DNA of 64,000 bases from Shinella sp. SUS2 (GCF_001262505.1 NZ_KQ410730.1:244461-308460); one strand, 5' to 3'; positions 30,337 through 39,676 are shown, counted from the stretch's first letter. Notes: generated from the letters alone by a model not told the origin. Program-made: numbers and translations.

Positions 30337-31628
30337 CCTCTCTTACATCACACTGGCCGACCCGCCGCCGTCAACCACGTGAAAAACCTGCCGGCACCGC
30401 GCTTCTCGCCAGCACCCTCCTGCTTGCCGCCGCTCTCTCCGGCCCATCGCCGGCGATGGCCGCAGAGACGAGCTGGGTCGGAACCTGGGCGGCGAGCCCC
30501 CAGCCGATCTGGGGAGCGGATTTCGCCCTGCCGACGAAAATCCCCGCCTCCGTGACGGACGAGACCATCCGCCAGATCGTGCGCGTCAGCCTCGGCGGCT
30601 CGCGTGTCCGCCTCGTCTTTTCCAATGCCTATGGCGACCGTCCGCTGCGGATCGGCGGAGCGAGCGTGGGGCTCGCCGGAGAAACCGGAGCGGTATCCGG
30701 CACGATCCATAAGATCACTTTCGGGGGCGGCGATATGATCGTCGTGCCACCCGGAGCGCCCGTCGTCAGCGATCCCCTGGACATCGAGGTCGATGCCCAG
30801 GGCAAGCTCGCCGTCTCCCTCTACCTGCCCGGCGAAACGCCGCTGACCACCTTTCACTGGGACGGCCGGCAGACGGCATGGTTCGGCAAGGGAGACCTCA
30901 CGGCGGCGAAGGACTTCCCCGCGACGGCGAGCACGGACACCCGCCTTTTCCTCAGTCAGGTGCTGGTCGATACGCCGAACGAAGGCACCGTCGTTGCGAT
31001 CGGAGATTCGATCACCGACGGGAACGGCGCGACGGTCGATGCCGACACCCGCTGGCCCGACTTCCTTGCAAGGCGCCTCGCCCCGCATCGGGTGGCCGTG
31101 CTGAACGCCGGCATTTCCGGCGGCCGGCTGCTGCAGGACAAGATGGGCGTGAACATCGCCGCGCGGCTTGAGCGGGACGTGTTCTCCCAGCCGAACCTGA
31201 AGGCCATCATCGTCCTTATCGGCATCAACGACATTTCCTGGCCCGGCACGGACTTTGCCCCGAACCAACCGCAACCGACGGCGCAAGACCTGATCGCCGG
31301 CTACCGGCAGGTGATCAGCCTTGCCCATGCGCGCAATGTCAGGGTCATCGGAGCGACGCTGCTGCCCTTCGAAGGTGCACTCAGCGGAACGCCGCTCGAC
31401 AACTACTATCACCCCGACAAGGACGCCCTGCGCCAGGAGATCAATCGCTGGATCCGGGAGAGCGGCGCTTTCGATGCCGTCGTGGATTTCGACGCGGTGC
31501 TGCGCGATCCGGAGCGCCGTGAGCGCATCGCCCCGTCGTTCGATTCCGGTGACCATCTGCATCCTGGCGATGCGGGCAACCGGGCGATGGCGGAGGCCAT
31601 CGATCTCGACGCACTGCTCGGCCGCTGA
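30333..31628 (+). CDS. Secreted SGNH/GDSL hydrolase
   Basis: The 431-residue protein has a long N-terminal signal (a basic segment, then a hydrophobic core at about 22-40 and likely cleavage after AMA near 43). A beta-rich N-terminal part is followed by the SGNH core: block I GDSITDG with nucleophile S226, a block II glycine in NAGISGGRLL, block III IGIND, and block V DHLH with D407 and H410. The family hydrolyses esters of lipids, acetylated sugars and similar compounds. It would act in the periplasm. It is coupled to the MFS carrier by an ATGA overlap. Confidence 0.88.
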   Translation: MTSLTSHWPTRRRQPREKPAGTALLASTLLLAAALSGPSPAMAAETSWVGTWAASPQPIWGADFALPTKIPASVTDETIRQIVRVSLGGSRVRLVFSNAYGDRPLRIGGASVGLAGETGAVSGTIHKITFGGGDMIVVPPGAPVVSDPLDIEVDAQGKLAVSLYLPGETPLTTFHWDGRQTAWFGKGDLTAAKDFPATASTDTRLFLSQVLVDTPNEGTVVAIGDSITDGNGATVDADTRWPDFLARRLAPHRVAVLNAGISGGRLLQDKMGVNIAARLERDVFSQPNLKAIIVLIGINDISWPGTDFAPNQPQPTAQDLIAGYRQVISLAHARNVRVIGATLLPFEGALSGTPLDNYYHPDKDALRQEINRWIRESGAFDAVVDFDAVLRDPERRERIAPSFDSGDHLHPGDAGNRAMAEAIDLDALLGR

Positions 31629-31652
31629 TCCCGGCCACCGTTCCGCGCGGAA

Positions 31653-31675
31653 GGCCCCGGCTGTCCGCCGGGGCC
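31653..31675. terminator. Bidirectional terminator-like hairpin
   Basis: GGCCCCGG (31653-31660) pairs perfectly with CCGGGGCC (31668-31675) around a 7-base loop, in the 56-base gap between converging genes. There is no T-tract on either strand. Confidence 0.5.
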
Positions 31676-31684
31676 CTCGCCTCG

Positions 31685-32290
31685 TCAGTCGGCGACGGAA
31701 ACATCCGGGGCGACGGAGCCGATATTGTAGCCTTCGAGCTGGGCGGCCGCGCCGTTCTTCTGCGGGAAGTTGAGGATCGTCGCGGTACCCGGCGTGACGG
31801 GAACGACGCGCGACGGCGGCAGGTCGAGGAATTCATGGCAGACGGCGCGGATGACACCGCCATGGGCGACGACCAGCAGGTCGCCCTCCGTGCGGGACAT
31901 CCAGTCGTGCACACCATCGGCGACGCGGCCGCGGAAGGCGCCCCACGTCTCGCCCCGCGTCGGGGTGAAGGTGCCGGCGCGCCAGGCGACGTAGTCCTCG
32001 GGATGATCGGCGATCAGGTCCGGCTTGCGCAGGCCCGTCCACTCGCCCATGTCGAGTTCGCGGAACCGCTCGTCGGAGGGGGCGTCGGGGTGGCCGATGA
32101 GCGCGACGGTCTGCCGGGTGCGGCCGAGATCCGAGGCGATGATGCGGGCCGGCTTCAGCGCCTTGGCATAGGGGCGGAAGCGCTTGACCTGGGCGACGCC
32201 GCGTTCGGACAAAAGCGAGTTGTCCTGGCCCTGCAGGCGCTGCTCGGCGTTCCATTCCGTTTCGCCGTGACGCATGAGGATCAGCCTCAT
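31685..32290 (-). CDS. Histidine phosphatase family protein
   Basis: The 201-residue protein has the phosphohistidine motif RHGETEWN (R7, H8) at the N-terminus, the ASDLGRTRQT segment, an acidic catalytic residue in FRELDMGEWTG, and the second His in VVAHGGVIR near 142. These enzymes act on phosphosugars, phosphoglycerate or similar small phosphoesters. Its ATG overlaps the stop of the ABC ATPase (ATGA), so it is the last gene of an RpiR/ABC importer operon. That context suggests it dephosphorylates an imported organophosphate, which is inference. Confidence 0.87.
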   Translation of the reverse strand: MRLILMRHGETEWNAEQRLQGQDNSLLSERGVAQVKRFRPYAKALKPARIIASDLGRTRQTVALIGHPDAPSDERFRELDMGEWTGLRKPDLIADHPEDYVAWRAGTFTPTRGETWGAFRGRVADGVHDWMSRTEGDLLVVAHGGVIRAVCHEFLDLPPSRVVPVTPGTATILNFPQKNGAAAQLEGYNIGSVAPDVSVAD

Positions 32291-33387
32291 TGATGTATCC
32301 TTTCTCCAGTGGCGGCAAAGACCGCATCGGGTGTTCGAATGAACGAGAGGGGGATCGGCTCGCCGGGCGTCGCCGTGAAATAGCCGTCCGCCATGCCGGT
32401 GATGCGCAGGTCGCCGATCATCGCGGTCACCATGGTCCGTCCGGCAATCGGCGCGGCCTCGGCAAAGCGCGCCGTCAGCGAGGGCATGCCGGCGACGACG
32501 CCGACGCCGACATCCTCGGCACGGTAAAGGAGCTGCGCTTCCGCCCGCCCGCCGGCAAGCGCCGCCGGCGCGAGGGCGAGGTCGTTGAAGAAGAGGGCAT
32601 CGCCCTTGAGGCGCACCGGCAAGAGATTGGCCGGCGGCGTGCCGAGGAAGGTGGCGACGAAGGTGGTCTGCGGGTTGCGCAGGAGGTCGATCGGCTTGCC
32701 GAACTGCTCGACGCGGCCATTGTTGAGCACCGCGACGTGGGTCGCCATCGTCATCGCCTCCACCTGGTCGTGGGTGACATAGACCGAGGTCGCGCCCGTT
32801 GCCCGGTGGATGCGAATCAGCTCGCTGCGCATCTCGATGCGCAGCTTCGCGTCAAGGTTCGACAGGGGCTCGTCGAAAAGCAGGATGCTCGGCTCGGGCG
32901 CGATGGTGCGGGCGATCGCCACGCGCTGCTGCTGGCCGCCGGAAATCTCCGCCGGATAGCGCTCTGAAAGCGCGTCGATGCCGAGCAGGGCAAGCACCTC
33001 CCTCACCCGCCGCTCGCGCTTTTCGCGCGGCCATCTCGCGACCTTCAGCGGCCAGGCGATGTTGCCGGCAACGGTCATGTGCGGCCAGAGCGCGTAGCTC
33101 TGGAAGACGAGCCCGGCATTGCGCCGGCCGGCATCGGCGATGACGCCGCCCGTGCCGCTGGAGACGGTCTGCCCGACGAAGGCGACCTCGCCCTCGCTCG
33201 GGCTTTCCAGGCCGGCCAGCATGCGCAGCAGGGTCGACTTGCCGCAGCCCGACGGGCCGACGAGAACCAGGAAAGCGCCGGGCGGAACGGAGATATCGAC
33301 GTCCTGAACGGCGGTGAAGGCACCGAACCGTTTGACGAGATTGCGGATCTGGATGGCGTCCGCGGCGCCTTTCGCAAGGGCGTTCAT
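32287..33387 (-). CDS. ABC importer ATPase, FbpC/AfuC/PotA-like
   Basis: The 366-residue cytoplasmic ATPase has Walker A GPSGCGKST at about 44-52, signature ISGGQQQRVAIARTI, Walker B ILLFDEPLSNLD, the switch His in YVTHDQVEAM, and a C-terminal TOBE-like domain. It belongs to the CUT1/FbpC/PotA group. ATG 33387 overlaps the permease stop (ATGA) and has a GAAAGAG site. It energises the permease encoded next to it. Substrate as discussed under the binding protein. Confidence 0.92.
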   Translation of the reverse strand: MNALAKGAADAIQIRNLVKRFGAFTAVQDVDISVPPGAFLVLVGPSGCGKSTLLRMLAGLESPSEGEVAFVGQTVSSGTGGVIADAGRRNAGLVFQSYALWPHMTVAGNIAWPLKVARWPREKRERRVREVLALLGIDALSERYPAEISGGQQQRVAIARTIAPEPSILLFDEPLSNLDAKLRIEMRSELIRIHRATGATSVYVTHDQVEAMTMATHVAVLNNGRVEQFGKPIDLLRNPQTTFVATFLGTPPANLLPVRLKGDALFFNDLALAPAALAGGRAEAQLLYRAEDVGVGVVAGMPSLTARFAEAAPIAGRTMVTAMIGDLRITGMADGYFTATPGEPIPLSFIRTPDAVFAATGERIHQ

Positions 33388-35129
33388 GTCTCTTTCCATT
33401 TCTGGACGCGGTTCTGCAGGCCATGGGCGAGGAAGGAAGCCGCAAGGCAGACCACGAGGATGACGAGGGTGATGGCATTGGCGAACTGCATGAAGCCTTC
33501 GGCCGCATAGCGGTAGGCGACCATGCTGAGCACCGGCGAGGTAGCGGTGAAGAGCAGCACGACGAGCGAGAGGTCGCGCACCATCTTCACGAAGACGAGG
33601 ATCGCCCCGGCGAACAGGCCCCGGATCGCCAGCGGGAAGATGATGGCGAAGAGGCGCCGCACGAGGCTCGCGCCGGTCAGCCGGGCGCTTTCCTCGATGT
33701 CGGCAGAGATCTGCCCGAGCACCGAGCGGCCGGACTGCACGGCGAAGGGCAGGTTGTGCGCCGAGGCCGCGATGACCAATAGCGCGAACGTGCCGTAGAG
33801 GGAAGGCAGCGGGCCGATGGGCGCACCGTAGAGCGCGATATAGGCCGCGGCGAAGGCGATGCTCGGGATCAGCAGCGGCAGGAAGGCAAGCTGGCTGAGC
33901 ACGGTGGCGAGCAGGCTGCCGCGGCGCTGCACGATCGTATAGGCGAGCGCCAGGCCGAGCAGCATGGTGGTGAAGGCGACGACGAGGCCGAGGCGGATCG
34001 TGGTCCAGAGCGCATCGAGCAGCACGGGATTGCGGAAGATGCCGGCCTGGCCCTGCGCCATCTCGCCGCCACCCTCGCCGATCCAGAAATGCAGTGTCCA
34101 GTTGGAGAACAGCGCACCGCTCTGCGGGGCGAGGCTGGAGGCCGCCAGAACGAGAACGGGCAGGACAGTGGTGACGAAGCCGATCAGCACGGCGAGCGCA
34201 AAGAGCGGCCAGCGCCAGCTGCCCAGCGGGAAACGCTTGGTGCGCCCACCCTTGCCGGTAACGGTGATGAAGGCCTTGCGGCCCGAGACGATACGGTCGG
34301 AGAGAAAGAGGAACAGGGCAGAGACGGCGATCAACAGCAGCGCGATGACGAAGCCGCGCTCGTTCTGCCCGGTCTCGATCATGCCGAAGAGGCGGGTGGA
34401 GAGCGTCTGCATGCGCACCGGCAGGCCGAGCAGCGCGGGTGCGGCGAAGTTGGAGACGGCGCCGGCGAAGGTGAGCGAGGCGGCGGCGATCAGCGCGGGG
34501 GTGACGACCGGCAGGATGATGCCGAAGAAGATGCGGGGGCGTTTTGCGCCGGCCATCTGCCCGGCTTCGACAAGGTCGGCCCCGACGGAGCTGAGCGCGG
34601 CGGCGATGATCGTATAGGCCAGCGAATAATAGTGCGCGACGAGCACGATCGCCGTCGGGATGAGGCCCCAGGCGAGCCAGTCGGGAATGGCAAGGCCGCT
34701 CGTCTCAAAGAAGCCGGCCGAGCCGCCGAGCCGGGAATTGCGGAACAACGTGCCCCAGGCGAGCGCGGCGGCAAAGCTCGGGATCATGTAGGGCAACGTC
34801 GCCATCAGCGCGAGGAAACGACGGCCCGGCACGTCGGTGAGCACGACCAGCCAGGCAAGGAAGCCGCCCATCAGGAGGCAGCCGCCGGCGACGCTGAAGC
34901 CGAGGATCATCGTGTTGAGGAGCGGGCGCCACCACAGATTGGCGGAGAGCCGGCTGGCGAGCACCGCCTGCCAGGCCTCGAGACCCTCGGGCGTCAGCGT
35001 GGACAGGAGAATGCGCAGGAGCGGCGCGACGACGAGGACGGCGACGATGGCGATGAGCAGCGCCGGCAAGAGAAAGCCCGATCGGAGCAGGCGCCTGCCC
35101 GATGGCACGGAAAGCGACGTGGATGTCAT
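33384..35129 (-). CDS. ABC importer permease, double-domain FbpB/AfuB-like
   Basis: The 581-residue inner-membrane protein has two homologous six-helix permease domains in one chain, the arrangement of FbpB and AfuB. EAA-type loops occur in both halves (SVGADLVEAGQMAGAKRPRI and QISADIEESARLTGASLVRR). ATG 35129 is preceded by GGAGG. It lies 51 bases after the binding-protein gene and overlaps the ATPase start. It forms the complete channel for the solute delivered by the periplasmic protein. Confidence 0.92.
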   Translation of the reverse strand: MTSTSLSVPSGRRLLRSGFLLPALLIAIVAVLVVAPLLRILLSTLTPEGLEAWQAVLASRLSANLWWRPLLNTMILGFSVAGGCLLMGGFLAWLVVLTDVPGRRFLALMATLPYMIPSFAAALAWGTLFRNSRLGGSAGFFETSGLAIPDWLAWGLIPTAIVLVAHYYSLAYTIIAAALSSVGADLVEAGQMAGAKRPRIFFGIILPVVTPALIAAASLTFAGAVSNFAAPALLGLPVRMQTLSTRLFGMIETGQNERGFVIALLLIAVSALFLFLSDRIVSGRKAFITVTGKGGRTKRFPLGSWRWPLFALAVLIGFVTTVLPVLVLAASSLAPQSGALFSNWTLHFWIGEGGGEMAQGQAGIFRNPVLLDALWTTIRLGLVVAFTTMLLGLALAYTIVQRRGSLLATVLSQLAFLPLLIPSIAFAAAYIALYGAPIGPLPSLYGTFALLVIAASAHNLPFAVQSGRSVLGQISADIEESARLTGASLVRRLFAIIFPLAIRGLFAGAILVFVKMVRDLSLVVLLFTATSPVLSMVAYRYAAEGFMQFANAITLVILVVCLAASFLAHGLQNRVQKWKET

Positions 35130-35180
35130 GGTGATCCTCCACGTCCACCGGCGCACGCAAGGCGCCGGTGGACGGGTCCG

Positions 35181-36302
35181 TTACTGAAGCGTGATGATGA
35201 GGTCGGCGATGCGGCCGCGCGCGGCCGCCGTCTTCGCCGGATCGATCGTCCAGGCCTTCAGCTCGCCGAGCTTGACGGAATCGGGGTGGTCGGCGATCGC
35301 CTTGCGCACCGCATAGTCGCCCGGCACGTTGAAGGGCTCGAAGCCCGGACCGCCGGTCGGCGTGTCGTCGCCGAACATGAAGTCGATCAGGAGACGCGCG
35401 GCGGCCGGATGCGGCGCCTTGTCGGCAATCGTCAGCACCGCCGGGAAGAGGATGCCGTTCGACGGCTCGACATTGTTGGCGACCTGCAGCGCCCAGCCTT
35501 CCTTCTCGTTGTCGCGGCGGTCGGAATAGGTGCCGAAGCCGACGGGCGGGTTCTTGGCGCCGGCATCGCCGACCGACTTGTTGAGCACGTCGCTGTTGGG
35601 AACGAGGATCAGGTCGTTTTCGAACAGCGCCTTGATATACTGCTCGCCGGCCCCTTCGAGGCCATCCTCGATCTCGATGTCCTTGCCGTACTGCGTCTTG
35701 TAGGCCGCCGCCATCTCGTCGGGATGCAGCGCGATCTCGGTCAGGAGATCGAGCAGTTCGCCGCGCTGGCTCGGATCGACCATCAGCACCCTCCCCTGCC
35801 ATTCCGGCTCGGTGAGCTGCCAGAGATTGGTGACGGGCGAACCGTCCGGGAAGGCCTTCTCATTGTACATCAGCACCTTGGTGGAGAGACGCTGGGTCAG
35901 CAGCGGCGCCTTGTAGCGATCCTCCAGCTCGCCCGCCACGCGCGGCGGCACGTAGTTCACGACGCGCTTTCCCTCCAGAAGCTTCGTGAAGACGACGGGC
36001 GTGTCGGCGATGTAGAGCACGTCGACGGCATGGACGCCGGCCTGCTGCTCGGCCTCCACGCGGGCGATCTGCTTGGTCGAACTCATGTCGACGCCGACCA
36101 GGTCGATGCCCGGATAGGCCTTCTCGAAGGCCGCCTCGATCTTGGCGATGCGGCTCGACAGCGAGAAGACCGTAACGCTGCCCTCCTTCTGGGCGAGCGG
36201 CAGCAATTGCTCCGGCGTCAGGCTATCGAGATCCTCGGAAAGCGCGATGCCCGGCAGGGCGAGACACGCCACGAGGGCGGATGCGTATACTCGTTTCAGC
36301 AT
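35181..36302 (-). CDS. ABC transporter periplasmic binding protein (FbpA/AfuA-like fold), probably not iron-specific
   Basis: The 373-residue protein has a Sec signal (MLKRVYASALVACLALPGIA, cleavage near residue 20) and the type II binding-protein fold of the FbpA/AfuA/PhnS group. The paired tyrosines that coordinate ferric iron in FbpA are not seen as a YY pair. Gene neighbours are an RpiR regulator with a sugar-phosphate-sensing SIS domain and a histidine phosphatase. Together these favour a phosphorylated solute, as shown for AfuA in other bacteria, over iron. ATG 36302 follows GGAGGAAACC. Confidence 0.82.
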   Translation of the reverse strand: MLKRVYASALVACLALPGIALSEDLDSLTPEQLLPLAQKEGSVTVFSLSSRIAKIEAAFEKAYPGIDLVGVDMSSTKQIARVEAEQQAGVHAVDVLYIADTPVVFTKLLEGKRVVNYVPPRVAGELEDRYKAPLLTQRLSTKVLMYNEKAFPDGSPVTNLWQLTEPEWQGRVLMVDPSQRGELLDLLTEIALHPDEMAAAYKTQYGKDIEIEDGLEGAGEQYIKALFENDLILVPNSDVLNKSVGDAGAKNPPVGFGTYSDRRDNEKEGWALQVANNVEPSNGILFPAVLTIADKAPHPAAARLLIDFMFGDDTPTGGPGFEPFNVPGDYAVRKAIADHPDSVKLGELKAWTIDPAKTAAARGRIADLIITLQ

Positions 36303-36326
36303 GGTTTCCTCCTCCATTTTCCCCAT

Positions 36327-37163
36327 TCAGTCGAAGTCGTTGAAAAGCTCCGACAGTTTCTCCAATCGCCCGATGACCTCCCGCTCGTGCCGTCCGGCGA
36401 TCGTCAGCACGATGCCGTTGACAATGGCGAAGGGGATCGTCGGGGTCTGGAATTCACTTCCCGAACGCCCGCGCGGGGCGGCGAGCATCAGATCGGCCGC
36501 AGGCTCCATCAGCGGTCCGGCAAGGTCCGAGACGAGAATGGTGCGTGCGCCGACCCGCGCGGCGTGGCGCACCAGCGGCCCGTAGCTCTGCGGCTGCTTG
36601 CGGAAGGCGAGCGCGACGACGAGGTCGCCCGCCTCCATGCCGACCAGCCGCTCGGCAATGTCGCGGCCGCGGCCCGTCAGCGCGATGGTCGTCATGCCGA
36701 ACCGGTCGAGCCGGCGCTGCAGGAAGCCGGCGACGGACTGGGCATGGCCCTGACCGAAGACGAAGACGCGGCGCGCCTCGAAGATCATGTCGGCGGCGCG
36801 GTCGATATCGGCCTGCGGCACCGCGCGGGCCAATGCCTCCAACGCGGTGATCTCTGCCGCGATGAGGTCGGAAAGGTAGTCGCCGTGCTCGACCTTGGCG
36901 ACCGAGCGGCGCATGCGGTTGGCCGCGTCCTGATCGAGCAGAACCTCGCGCTGCAATTCGGCTCGCAGGTCCGGAAAGCCCTTGTAGCCGAGCTTCTGCG
37001 CCAGCCGTGTCGCCGTCGCCTCATGCACGCTGGCGCGCTGGGAGAGCTGCGGGCCGGACAGGAACGCCGCCTCCGCGCGGTTCTCCAGCATGGCGGCGAT
37101 CAGCTTCTGGTCCGCCTCCGTGAGCCGGCGGGACTTGGCCTTTATGCGATCGAGAAGGGTCAT
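36327..37163 (-). CDS. MurR/RpiR family transcriptional regulator
   Basis: The 278-residue protein has an N-terminal RpiR-type HTH (about 1-77, including SQRASVHEATATRLAQKLGYKG split across two helices) and a SIS domain (about 120-260; VFVFGQGHAQSVAGFL and ILVSDLAGPL) that binds phosphosugars. ATG 37163 is favoured over an upstream TTG at 37205. It is the first gene of the importer operon, 24 bases before the binding-protein start, so it probably autoregulates. Three TTGCA repeats spaced exactly 30 bases lie just upstream. Confidence 0.88.
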   Translation of the reverse strand: MTLLDRIKAKSRRLTEADQKLIAAMLENRAEAAFLSGPQLSQRASVHEATATRLAQKLGYKGFPDLRAELQREVLLDQDAANRMRRSVAKVEHGDYLSDLIAAEITALEALARAVPQADIDRAADMIFEARRVFVFGQGHAQSVAGFLQRRLDRFGMTTIALTGRGRDIAERLVGMEAGDLVVALAFRKQPQSYGPLVRHAARVGARTILVSDLAGPLMEPAADLMLAAPRGRSGSEFQTPTIPFAIVNGIVLTIAGRHEREVIGRLEKLSELFNDFD

Positions 37164-37181
37164 GGCGCTCGACAAGGTTGT

Positions 37182-37249
37182 TTGCAGCGCCGATGGTGTT
37201 GGCAAAGCACCTTGCAGTCAAGACAGGCACCGCAAGAATCCTTGCAAGG
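37182..37249. promoter_or_regulatory. Phased TTGCA repeats upstream of rpiR-type gene
   Basis: TTGCA occurs at 37182, 37212 and 37242, each 30 bases apart, the last inside the 10-bp palindrome CCTTGCAAGG (37240-37249). The array ends 19 bases before the regulator start codon and may be its operator. Confidence 0.4.
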
Positions 37250-37381
37250 CTCTGCAAAGCCGCGCCGCCGGGCGGGGCCGTGGGAGACAATTCGGCAGGG
37301 AAAACAAGGCGTCGGGGCGGGCGGACCCGAAACAGGGAGCCGCGACCCGATAGATGGAATGCGAAGGAACCGGCGGGGTCG

Positions 37382-38674
37382 CTAGCGCTCGTTCCGGTGA
37401 ATGTCGCGCTGGGTGATGAGGCGCGCGCTGTTGCGGCCGGTGGCATAGGACCACAGCCAGCTCAGCGCCACGGCGATGCGGCTGCGGGTGCCGATCAGGA
37501 AGAAGATATGGGCGATGCCCCAGAACCACCAGGCCAGCGCGCCCTTGAGCTGGATGCGACCGAAATCCACCACCGCGGCGCTCCTGCCGATCGTCGCGAG
37601 ATTGCCGGAATGGCGATAGCGGAAGCGCCCCGGCGGCGGTTTACCGGAGAGCCGGTCGCGCAGCAGCCCTGCCACGAAGCGTCCCTGCTGCTTGGCCGCC
37701 GGCGCGATGCCCGGCACCGGCGTGCCATTCTCGTTGAGCACGCTGGCTGTATCGCCGATGACGAAGATCTCGGGATGGCCGGGCACGCCGAGATCCGGCC
37801 CGACCCGCACACGCCCGGCCCGGTCGGCCTCCACGCCAAGCCAGGCCGCGGCGGGAGACGCCTTCACGCCCGCCGCCCAGAGCACCGTGCGGGCGGCGAT
37901 CTCGTTTTCGCCGATGCGCACCCCCTCGTCGGTGATGTTCGTCACCGCCTCGCCGGTCTGCACACTGACGCCGAGCCGGGTGAGCGCCGCCTGCGCATAG
38001 GCCGACAGGCTCTCGGCAAAGGCCGGCAGGACGCGCGGCCCCGCCTCGACCAGGATCACGCGGGCGGTGCGCGTGTCGATGTTGCGGAACTCCTTCGGCA
38101 GGATGTGCTGCGCCAGCTCGGCGATGATGCCGGCAAGTTCGACGCCGGTCGGTCCGGCGCCGATCACCACGAAGGTCAACAGCGCCGCCCGTTCCGCGGC
38201 GCTCTCGGAGACCTCGGCCTTCTCGAAGGCGAGAAGCACGCGGCGGCGGATCGTCGTCGCATCTTCCAGCGACTTCAAACCCGGCGCCGCGCCCTCCCAT
38301 TCGTCGTGGCCGAAATAGGAATGCCGGGCGCCGGTGGCCAGCACCAGCGTGTCGTAGGCAAGCGGGGCGCTCTCCTTGAGATCGACGCGCCGTGCCGCCT
38401 CGTCGATGCCGACCACCTCACCGAGGATCGTCGTCACGTCCGCGCGCGCCTTGAAGAGGTTGCGGACCGGCCAGGCGACATCGGAGGTGGGCAGGATCGT
38501 CGTCGCCACCTGGTAGAGCAGCGGCTGAAAGAGATGGTGGTTTCGCTGGTCGACGATCGTGATGTGCAGCCCCGGAAACCGCAGCGCCTTGACCAGCGCG
38601 AGGCCGGCAAAGCCGGCGCCGACCACGACGAGACGGTGGGCGTTGGAGGAAGGCGCATCCTGCATGTTCGTCAT
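37382..38674 (-). CDS. ndh: Type II NADH dehydrogenase (NAD(P)/FAD-dependent oxidoreductase)
   Basis: The 430-residue flavoprotein has the FAD-binding VVVGAGFAGLALVKAL near 16-31, a second dinucleotide motif VIGAGPTGVELAG for NADH, and the IFVIGDTAS FAD segment. A C-terminal hydrophobic stretch (ALAWWFWGIAHIFFLIG) is typical of NDH-2 membrane anchoring. It would pass electrons from NADH to quinone without pumping protons. ATG 38674 is used. It appears to be a single gene; an aldolase lies about 100 bases upstream on the same strand. Confidence 0.9.
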   Translation of the reverse strand: MTNMQDAPSSNAHRLVVVGAGFAGLALVKALRFPGLHITIVDQRNHHLFQPLLYQVATTILPTSDVAWPVRNLFKARADVTTILGEVVGIDEAARRVDLKESAPLAYDTLVLATGARHSYFGHDEWEGAAPGLKSLEDATTIRRRVLLAFEKAEVSESAAERAALLTFVVIGAGPTGVELAGIIAELAQHILPKEFRNIDTRTARVILVEAGPRVLPAFAESLSAYAQAALTRLGVSVQTGEAVTNITDEGVRIGENEIAARTVLWAAGVKASPAAAWLGVEADRAGRVRVGPDLGVPGHPEIFVIGDTASVLNENGTPVPGIAPAAKQQGRFVAGLLRDRLSGKPPPGRFRYRHSGNLATIGRSAAVVDFGRIQLKGALAWWFWGIAHIFFLIGTRSRIAVALSWLWSYATGRNSARLITQRDIHRNER

Positions 38675-38779
38675 CCCGCTTGTCCTTGTTCCACACGCAG
38701 ACGCCGCGAACGAGGCGGCGCCCCTGTCGCGGCGTGCGTTTCATGCCGTTTCAGGGCAAGGGCCGCACCGGCCCCACCC

Positions 38780-39676
38780 TCAGACCTTCACCACGCTGGC
38801 GGTGTAGATTTCGTCGATCGTCCTGCCGAGGCTGGCGTTGAACGCGGCATCGTTCATCGTCACGCGCAGATCCTCGGTGAGGGCGCGCGAGAAACTGGCG
38901 ATCATGCCGTGGTTGCGGCTGAGCTTCTCGCAGGCATCCGCCCGGCTGTAGCCACCCGAAAGGGCGACGACGCGGGTGACCGCCTTGTGCTCGACAAGCG
39001 GCTTGTAGAAATCCGCAAGCGTGGGGATGGTGAGCTTCAGCATCACCTTCTCGCTCGCCGGCAGGGCGTCGAGCTCCCGGGCGATCTCGTCGCGCAGGAT
39101 CGCCTCGGCCTCCCCCTTGCTCGGGCTCTTGATCGAGACTTCCGGCTCGATGATCGGCACGAGGCCGTGGCCGAGGATCTGCCGGCCGACCGCGAACTGC
39201 TGCTTCACCACGGCGGCAATGCCGGCCTTGTCGGCATGGGCGATGACCGAGCGCATCTTGGTGCCGAAGATGCCCTTCTTCGCCGCGCGGGCAAGCAGGG
39301 CGTCGAGATCGGGCATCGGCTTCATCACCTGCGCGCCGTTCTCCTCGGTGGCAAGACCCTTGTCGACCTTGAGGAAGGGCACCACGCCGCGCTCCTCCCA
39401 CAGATAGGCCGGCACCGGCCTGCCGCCGGCGTCGCCGTCCATGGTCTTCTCGAACAGGATGGCACCGATCACCTTTTCGCCGGTGAAGGCGGGCGCCGTC
39501 ATGATGCGCACGCGCATCTCGTGCATCAGCCGGTACATCGCCTCCTCGCCGTCATAGTCGGTCTCCGCGATGCCGTAGAGCCGGAGGGCACCGGGCGTCG
39601 AGCCTCCGCTCTGGTCGAGGGCGGCGATAAAGCCCTCCTTGCCGGTCATCTGCGCCATCATCCTTGCATCGGCCAT
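38780..39676 (-). CDS. fda: Fructose-bisphosphate aldolase class I
   Basis: The 298-residue protein matches the bacterial class I (Schiff-base) aldolase family: the N-terminal AALDQSGGSTPGALRLYGI block, VPFLKVDKGL, and the later LKLTIPTLADFY and VVALSGGYSR segments. It cleaves fructose-1,6-bisphosphate to two triose phosphates in the cytoplasm. ATG 39676 has GGGAGGAAACC directly upstream. It sits alone between ndh and a regulator gene, all on the minus strand. Confidence 0.92.
   Translation of the reverse strand: MADARMMAQMTGKEGFIAALDQSGGSTPGALRLYGIAETDYDGEEAMYRLMHEMRVRIMTAPAFTGEKVIGAILFEKTMDGDAGGRPVPAYLWEERGVVPFLKVDKGLATEENGAQVMKPMPDLDALLARAAKKGIFGTKMRSVIAHADKAGIAAVVKQQFAVGRQILGHGLVPIIEPEVSIKSPSKGEAEAILRDEIARELDALPASEKVMLKLTIPTLADFYKPLVEHKAVTRVVALSGGYSRADACEKLSRNHGMIASFSRALTEDLRVTMNDAAFNASLGRTIDEIYTASVVKV

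Noticed and set aside
35181..36302. Naming the binding protein as an iron transporter subunit
   Set aside because: The family is often annotated as iron-binding, but the paired iron-ligand tyrosines are absent and the neighbours point to phosphorylated solutes.
34089..37385. Open frame of more than 1,000 codons on the plus strand
   Set aside because: It runs antisense to the well-supported ABC permease, binding-protein and RpiR genes, is rich in Arg/Asp/Gly/His, and matches no family. Long antisense frames are expected where third codon positions are nearly all G or C.
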